Position numbers and translations under genes: made by a program. Source: an uncultured Eubacteriales bacterium (GTDB lineage: Bacteria > Bacillota > Clostridia > Lachnospirales > Lachnospiraceae). Taken from it: a stretch of 45,498 bases of DNA. Position 1 is the stretch's first letter. Every line of letters begins with the position of its first letter. This document shows, in pieces, positions 41,600 through 45,498 of the stretch. A model generated the notes under the pieces. The model saw only the letters and a list, made by a program, of their open reading frames with translations, was not told the origin of the DNA and made no database searches. The stretch covers positions 1-45,498 of the forward strand of contig UQVN01000002.1 in the NCBI GenBank assembly GCA_900544525.1. The letters run 5' to 3'.

Positions 41600-42400
41600 C
41601 TAATCTAATAACTGACTTCCAACTGTGTAGTTATACACAGGTCCATCAATACATACATAACTATCATTAATACGGCAATGTCCACATTTTCCAAGTCCAC
41701 AGCACATCTTTCTTTCGTGAGAAATCCAAATATTTTCTTCTTTAAATCCTCTTTCAAGAAGTGCCATAACGGAGAAACGCATCATAGCAGGCGGTCCAAC
41801 AACGATAGCTACCGCAGTGCTTACCTCCTGTAATTCTAACGTTGGAATATAAGCGGTAACAAGACCTTCTTTATAAGAATCATCTCCACCGTTACTATCC
41901 AATGTTAAAATAAGGTTCATTGTCTGATCCCACTGTTTTAAATCTTCTTTAAACAAAATATCATTTTGGGATTTAAATCCTGCAATTAATGTCATTCCTT
42001 TTGCATCTTGTGGATTATGAGAAAAATGTTCAATGATTCCACGAACTGGAGATACTCCCGTTCCACCAGCTACTACAACCACTTCTTTCCCCTTATAGTC
42101 TTCTACGTCAAATCCATTTCCATATGGGCCTCTTAGGAAAAGAGTATCTCCAACGTAACGTTCAAATACTTCATTTGTTACTTTACCAACACGGCGAATC
42201 GTTAAGTCAATAAATCCTTCTCCGATTCCACTAACAGAAATTGGGGCTTCTCCAAACTTTGGAATGGATACTTCAAAAAACTGCCCTGGTTTTACTTTTT
42301 GTTCCCCATTGTATTCCATACGAAATGTGTACTCAATATCTGTATGCTTTATCACTTCTTTGATTTCAGATAAAAATGGAATATATTCGTTTTTATTCAT
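41600..42400 (-). CDS. asrB: Anaerobic sulfite reductase subunit B
   Basis: A 266-residue flavin-dependent oxidoreductase of the ferredoxin-NADP reductase type. Residues about 1-100 form the FAD-binding barrel (LFLRGPYGNGFD), about 105-225 the NAD domain (VVVAGGTGVSPVRG), and a C-terminal cysteine set CCGLGKCGHC with a later Cys holds a [2Fe-2S] cluster. It overlaps asrA by 8 nt. Confidence 0.96.
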   Translation of the reverse strand: MNKNEYIPFLSEIKEVIKHTDIEYTFRMEYNGEQKVKPGQFFEVSIPKFGEAPISVSGIGEGFIDLTIRRVGKVTNEVFERYVGDTLFLRGPYGNGFDVEDYKGKEVVVVAGGTGVSPVRGIIEHFSHNPQDAKGMTLIAGFKSQNDILFKEDLKQWDQTMNLILTLDSNGGDDSYKEGLVTAYIPTLELQEVSTAVAIVVGPPAMMRFSVMALLERGFKEENIWISHERKMCCGLGKCGHCRINDSYVCIDGPVYNYTVGSQLLD

Positions 42401-43409
42401 TATCAGAAACCTCCTTCATCCCTTCTTCTAAACGGTTTAAGCAATGAGAAAATGAAATATACTCTGGACAGACATCATCACAACGTCCACATCCAACACA
42501 CATTTGATACCCATTTCTCTTTTTAAAATCTAATGCTTTATGAAGCACTTTAAAACGCATTCTCTGTCCTTTTTTCTGGCGGTAACTTCCTCCACCTGCA
42601 ACATCAGTAAAGCCATCTACCATACAAGACGCTTGTACTCTTCTTCTCTCCCCAACTTTTCCATTATCGGTGTAGAAAATATCTTGCATTGTAAAGCAAG
42701 TACAAGTTGGACATGAAAAATTACAACGACCACATGCAATGCAACGACTATCGTATTCATCCCACATAGTACTTTTTGCAACCGCTGATGTTAAATCTTC
42801 TGGAATATGCACTTTTGTCTTTGTCTCTGTCACATAAGAAACTTCCACTGATTCTTCTTTTATAGCATGAGAAGCAAATACTTCTTTGAAACATTCTTCC
42901 TTTACATCTATATAGAATATTCCATCTCGTTCTTCCATTGCCATATCATAATTTTCAGAACGATTGGTTCCCATATCAACACAAAAACAGCTATCAAAAG
43001 ATTCCTTACATCCCATTAAAACAAAATGAACTTTTTCGCGAATTCGCTTATAATAATAATCTTCAAAAGCATTGTTTAAATACACAGCATCCAAACGCTT
43101 TACCGCATGAAGATCACAACTTCTTAAAAATACAATGGCTGATTTTTTTGGTCCATCTGCTTCTTTTACTTCATTTTCTGTGAAATAAAATAATGTCTGT
43201 GAAATTGGGAGTAAAATCTCTTTAAAAGAAAATCTTGATTTCTCATGAAATTCAATTTCCTCTACAGTCGCCACTTCTCCATAACGAATTAAATCTGTAT
43301 CGGAAAATGCTCCTTTTCCTTCATAGCATTTTGGGGCATAGATGATGTATTCCTTGGAAAGTTCAGAAAAACATCTATTAAGTGCTTGCTTATCCATCTG
43401 ATAACCCAT
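42393..43409 (-). CDS. asrA: Anaerobic sulfite reductase subunit A
   Basis: A 338-residue electron-transfer subunit. The C-terminal third has two ferredoxin-type motifs, CIACGRCNFSCPTC and CVGCGRCDDVCPEY. I start at the ATG at 43409 with AGAGGTG 6 nt upstream; the GTG at 43418 is part of that site. First gene of the operon; a 10-bp palindrome and a weak promoter lie upstream. Confidence 0.95.
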   Translation of the reverse strand: MGYQMDKQALNRCFSELSKEYIIYAPKCYEGKGAFSDTDLIRYGEVATVEEIEFHEKSRFSFKEILLPISQTLFYFTENEVKEADGPKKSAIVFLRSCDLHAVKRLDAVYLNNAFEDYYYKRIREKVHFVLMGCKESFDSCFCVDMGTNRSENYDMAMEERDGIFYIDVKEECFKEVFASHAIKEESVEVSYVTETKTKVHIPEDLTSAVAKSTMWDEYDSRCIACGRCNFSCPTCTCFTMQDIFYTDNGKVGERRRVQASCMVDGFTDVAGGGSYRQKKGQRMRFKVLHKALDFKKRNGYQMCVGCGRCDDVCPEYISFSHCLNRLEEGMKEVSDNE

Positions 43410-43552
43410 GCGATTCACCTCTTCTTTCTTGTAACACCTTACAACATTATGTTCTCTATTTTATAAGTTAAATTTCTAACAATCATAAGACTAAAAAATG
43501 GAACTACGTCTTTTTGCTCCGTGGTTCTTATCCTTTATCTCATTCTGTTAAA

Positions 43553-43590
43553 AGTATAACAACATTTTATTAAGAATACCGTGATATCAC
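43553..43590 (-). promoter_or_regulatory. Candidate activator-dependent asr promoter
   Basis: TATACT on the minus strand (43553-43558) has no good -35. A perfect palindrome GTGATATCAC (43581-43590) lies about 35-44 bp upstream of the implied start, a usual place for a Crp/Fnr-type activator. The rest of the gap 43410-43949 shows only a small GAAC..GTTC hairpin near 43501-43527 and the next terminator. Confidence 0.3.
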
Positions 43591-43855
43591 TCACACTTTT
43601 TTAAAAATTTTTTTCATATTTTTTGGAAATCCTGTTTAATAACTACATTTAAATAGGAAGAAACTCTTCATTTTTATCATTTCATCCAGTCTGATAAAGA
43701 AAAATCAATCTTTATTTTGATAAAGAATTAACTCTATAGGTACAATAACGATAAGAAATACGTTTCACCGACCGCTCCCATTTCCTTCATTCATAACCTT
43801 ATACGCAATGCTTTTTTCTTGGAGAAGAAACAAAATTTCCTATCCAACAAAAAAA

Positions 43856-43921
43856 CAACGATAAAAACGATGAAAAACACACTTTGTGAACCTCCATCAT
43901 TTTTACCGTTGTCAAAATCAA
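43856..43921 (-). terminator. Terminator of the YqeY-like gene
   Basis: On the minus strand CAACGG.. pairs with ..CGTTG over about 17 bp (two G-U pairs), followed by TTTTTTT. The loop carries a CACA/TGTG element resembling other intergenic hairpins in the window. Confidence 0.85.
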
Positions 43922-43949
43922 TCCATTACTGTATCAAAAAATTTTGTCA

Positions 43950-44387
43950 TTATTGGCAAAGCTCTGCAACTACTTGGTTGATAACTTTTCCATCTGCTTT
44001 TCCTTTTAATTCTCCCATAACAGCTTTCATAATCTGTCCTTTATTTTTTGTAGCGAGAACGTCTGCAAATTTTTCTGTTAAACAAGCTTTGATTTCTTCT
44101 GCTGACATAAGTTTTGGTGCATATTCTTCAATGACACGAAGACGCACTTCATACTCTTCTTTTAAATCCTGACGATCTGCTGGACAAGTTTCTACTTGCT
44201 CTTTTGCAGTCTTTAATTCTTTTAAAAGCACTTGATCCACTAATTCTTCTTTAATATCATCACGACATCCTTCATCAATTGCCACTTTTTTTACTGCTGC
44301 AATTAAAGAAGAGATCGCTTCTTTTCTTGGTTTATCTTTTGCCTTCATAGCGGCGATCATATCTTTTTGTAATGTTTCAATTGTCAT
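43950..44387 (-). CDS. GatB/YqeY domain protein
   Basis: A 145-residue helical protein that matches the YqeY family (LQKDMIAAMKAKDKPRKEAI near the N-terminus, NKGQIMKAVMGELKGKADGK near the end). The C-terminal part resembles the tail domain of GatB, which binds tRNA, but the role of stand-alone YqeY is not established. AAGGAGG upstream of the ATG. TATAAT lies about 35 nt upstream with a weak -35. Confidence 0.93.
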   Translation of the reverse strand: MTIETLQKDMIAAMKAKDKPRKEAISSLIAAVKKVAIDEGCRDDIKEELVDQVLLKELKTAKEQVETCPADRQDLKEEYEVRLRVIEEYAPKLMSAEEIKACLTEKFADVLATKNKGQIMKAVMGELKGKADGKVINQVVAELCQ

Positions 44388-44503
44388 TGTTTTGCCTCCT
44401 TAAACATTGCTTTTCTTTCTTGTTATTATAACATATTTTTTCTTTGATTGGCTACTTGATTCCTTTCCTTTTCACATTCCTTTCTAACTGGTTGTCTTAT
44501 CCT

Positions 44504-44554
44504 AAATAGAAATCCAAGCATTTCTACTTCATTTATGACTTTCATGCAAATAAA
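44504..44554. repeat. Dispersed 51-bp repeat, copy 2
   Basis: Matches 20365-20415 at 43 of 51 positions. The last 13 bases run into the 3' end of the DNA glycosylase gene (stop at 44542), so part of the match may be chance. Confidence 0.45.
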
Positions 44555-45354
44555 TCATAATAAAAAATATATTGCTGAATAACGCCTGCATATCCGTAAT
44601 ATCGTTCAAAAGGAAATCCATCTGGATACTGTTGTTCAAATACTTGCTTAATATGAGTGTCCACAGGAAATCCATCCATCTGATGAAGAGCAAAAAGACA
44701 AATACATTCCGCTACTTTCACACCAATTCCCGTTAGCTTTAACAATTCTTGTTTCGCCACTGGAAATTCCATCTCTTTCAATTTCTCTAAATCCACTTCT
44801 TTTTCTTTAATACTCTTTGTAGTTTTCACAATATACTTACTGCGATATCCTAAATTACAAGCACGAAGCTCCTCTTCCGTAGCTACAGATAATTGTTCTA
44901 CTGTTGGAAAATCGTAATAAACTTCTCCTTTAAAGTTTATTTTTTTCTCACCATACTTTTGACAAATCGTTTCGATACATTTTCGAATTCTTTTAATATT
45001 ATTTTGCTGAGAAATAATAAAAGAAATGATCATTTCCCAAAGATCTTGTTTTAAAATTCGAATTCCAGCTCCAAACTCACTTGCCTTTTTTAAATAAATA
45101 TCCTCCTCTGGAATCGAAGCCATATACGCACCATAATCGGCAGCAAGATCAAAATATTCTTTCCAAATCGTTTCAAATTCCTCCTTATCACAGGAAAATG
45201 TCAGTTGATTAGAACCTTTTTCCTGTGTTACTTCCATATATCTCCCATAGGCAATGACCGAATACGTATTTTCTCCTACTTGGGACATACGAAAACATTG
45301 GCCTGAATTACAAATCTGTTCAATATCAAAATTTTCTTTTGTAATGGTAATCAT
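44542..45354 (-). CDS. ogg: 8-oxoguanine DNA glycosylase/AP lyase
   Basis: A 270-residue repair enzyme that removes 8-oxoguanine. It has an OGG-type N-terminal domain (FDIEQICNSGQCFRM) and the HhH-GPD core: SQQNNIKRI, then LTGIGVKVAECICLFALHQM with the catalytic lysine in GVKVAEC, and the conserved aspartate in FPVDTHI. The length suits the bacterial OGG1-like family. Confidence 0.95.
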   Translation of the reverse strand: MITITKENFDIEQICNSGQCFRMSQVGENTYSVIAYGRYMEVTQEKGSNQLTFSCDKEEFETIWKEYFDLAADYGAYMASIPEEDIYLKKASEFGAGIRILKQDLWEMIISFIISQQNNIKRIRKCIETICQKYGEKKINFKGEVYYDFPTVEQLSVATEEELRACNLGYRSKYIVKTTKSIKEKEVDLEKLKEMEFPVAKQELLKLTGIGVKVAECICLFALHQMDGFPVDTHIKQVFEQQYPDGFPFERYYGYAGVIQQYIFYYDLFA

Positions 45355-45411
45355 GGTTTCTTTTTTCCTTCCTTATCTTATTATCGTTTCCTTAACACTG
45401 GTTCTTATTTT

Positions 45412-45440
45412 ATCATATTTCTCATCTTTTTTCATAACAA
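45412..45440 (-). promoter_or_regulatory. Promoter of the ogg gene
   Basis: On the minus strand TTGTTA and TATGAT are separated by 17 bp, with a leader of about 50 nt. Confidence 0.5.
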
Positions 45441-45453
45441 TTGTGGATATGAT

Positions 45454-45475
45454 AAAAAAAGAGACATTTATCTCT
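45454..45475 (-). terminator. Possible terminator of a gene beyond the window
   Basis: On the minus strand AGAGA-6 nt-TCTCT is followed by TTTTTTT. The stem is short; the gene it would serve is outside the window. Confidence 0.4.
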
Positions 45476-45498
45476 CCTCTTCTTTTATCAAAGAAAAA

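Noticed and set aside
43601..43855. Small gene or riboswitch upstream of asrA and after the YqeY-like gene
   Set aside because: No frame with a good start site, and no motif I recognise.
45442..45450. ATATCCACA (minus strand) near the end of the window as a DnaA box
   Set aside because: Single copy with a mismatch at the first base; too weak alone.

Overview
The window is a low-GC Firmicutes chromosome segment, most likely from the family Lachnospiraceae. Support comes from the S10-spc-alpha ribosomal cluster in Firmicutes order (secY-adk-map-infA-rpmJ), a zinc-ribbon S14, consensus Shine-Dalgarno sites, an L17 carrying a long internal insert, and energy-coupling factor (ECF) genes beside truA, rplM and rpsI. 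Only two genes, at 837 and 18851, lie on the plus strand. No rRNA, tRNA, CRISPR, phage or transposase gene was seen.

Layout. 50-1692: a Crp/Fnr-type regulator divergent from a short protein that resembles only the helical domain of hybrid cluster protein. 1690-6000: BrnQ transporter, an ABC exporter half, and a LytTR regulator with its membrane partner. 6045-10748: a biotin operon birA-bioY-bioB-bioD-bioA behind a clear BirA operator/promoter. 10763-13345: a membrane diguanylate cyclase with two solute-binding-like domains. 13459-18734: ecfA1-ecfA2-ecfT-truA-sseB-like, then rplM-rpsI with its own consensus promoter and leader. 18851-20257: a Na+/alanine-type symporter on the opposite strand, which splits the usual rplQ-ecfA1 neighbourhood. 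20417-37229: the S10-spc-alpha cluster from rpsJ to rplQ. 37567-45498: a GDPD-domain protein, an rRNA-type methyltransferase, a HIT protein, anaerobic sulfite reductase asrABC, a YqeY-type protein and an 8-oxoguanine DNA glycosylase.

How it works together. The large block builds ribosomes, RNA polymerase alpha, the SecY channel and AMP/ADP balance. Vitamin supply is a second theme. BioY is the biotin-specific part of an ECF transporter, and the general ECF energising module is also in the window, but its membrane subunit EcfT is broken into two frames by what looks like an 11-nt deletion. The biotin genes cover only the late steps (bioA, bioD, bioB), so a precursor or biotin itself must come from elsewhere. 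Anaerobic redox life is visible in asrABC and the Hcp-like gene.

Most notable non-coding signals: three DnaA boxes in one orientation beside the rplM promoter; a long-range base-paired leader before rpsJ; a 387-bp hairpin-rich gap between rpsH and rplF; a 25-bp perfect palindrome between secY and adk; an internal promoter and leader before rpsM; and short hairpin repeats dispersed between genes. No clearly new multi-gene system was recognised; the strongest unusual items are the split ecfT, the DnaA-box cluster and the structured gaps inside the ribosomal cluster.
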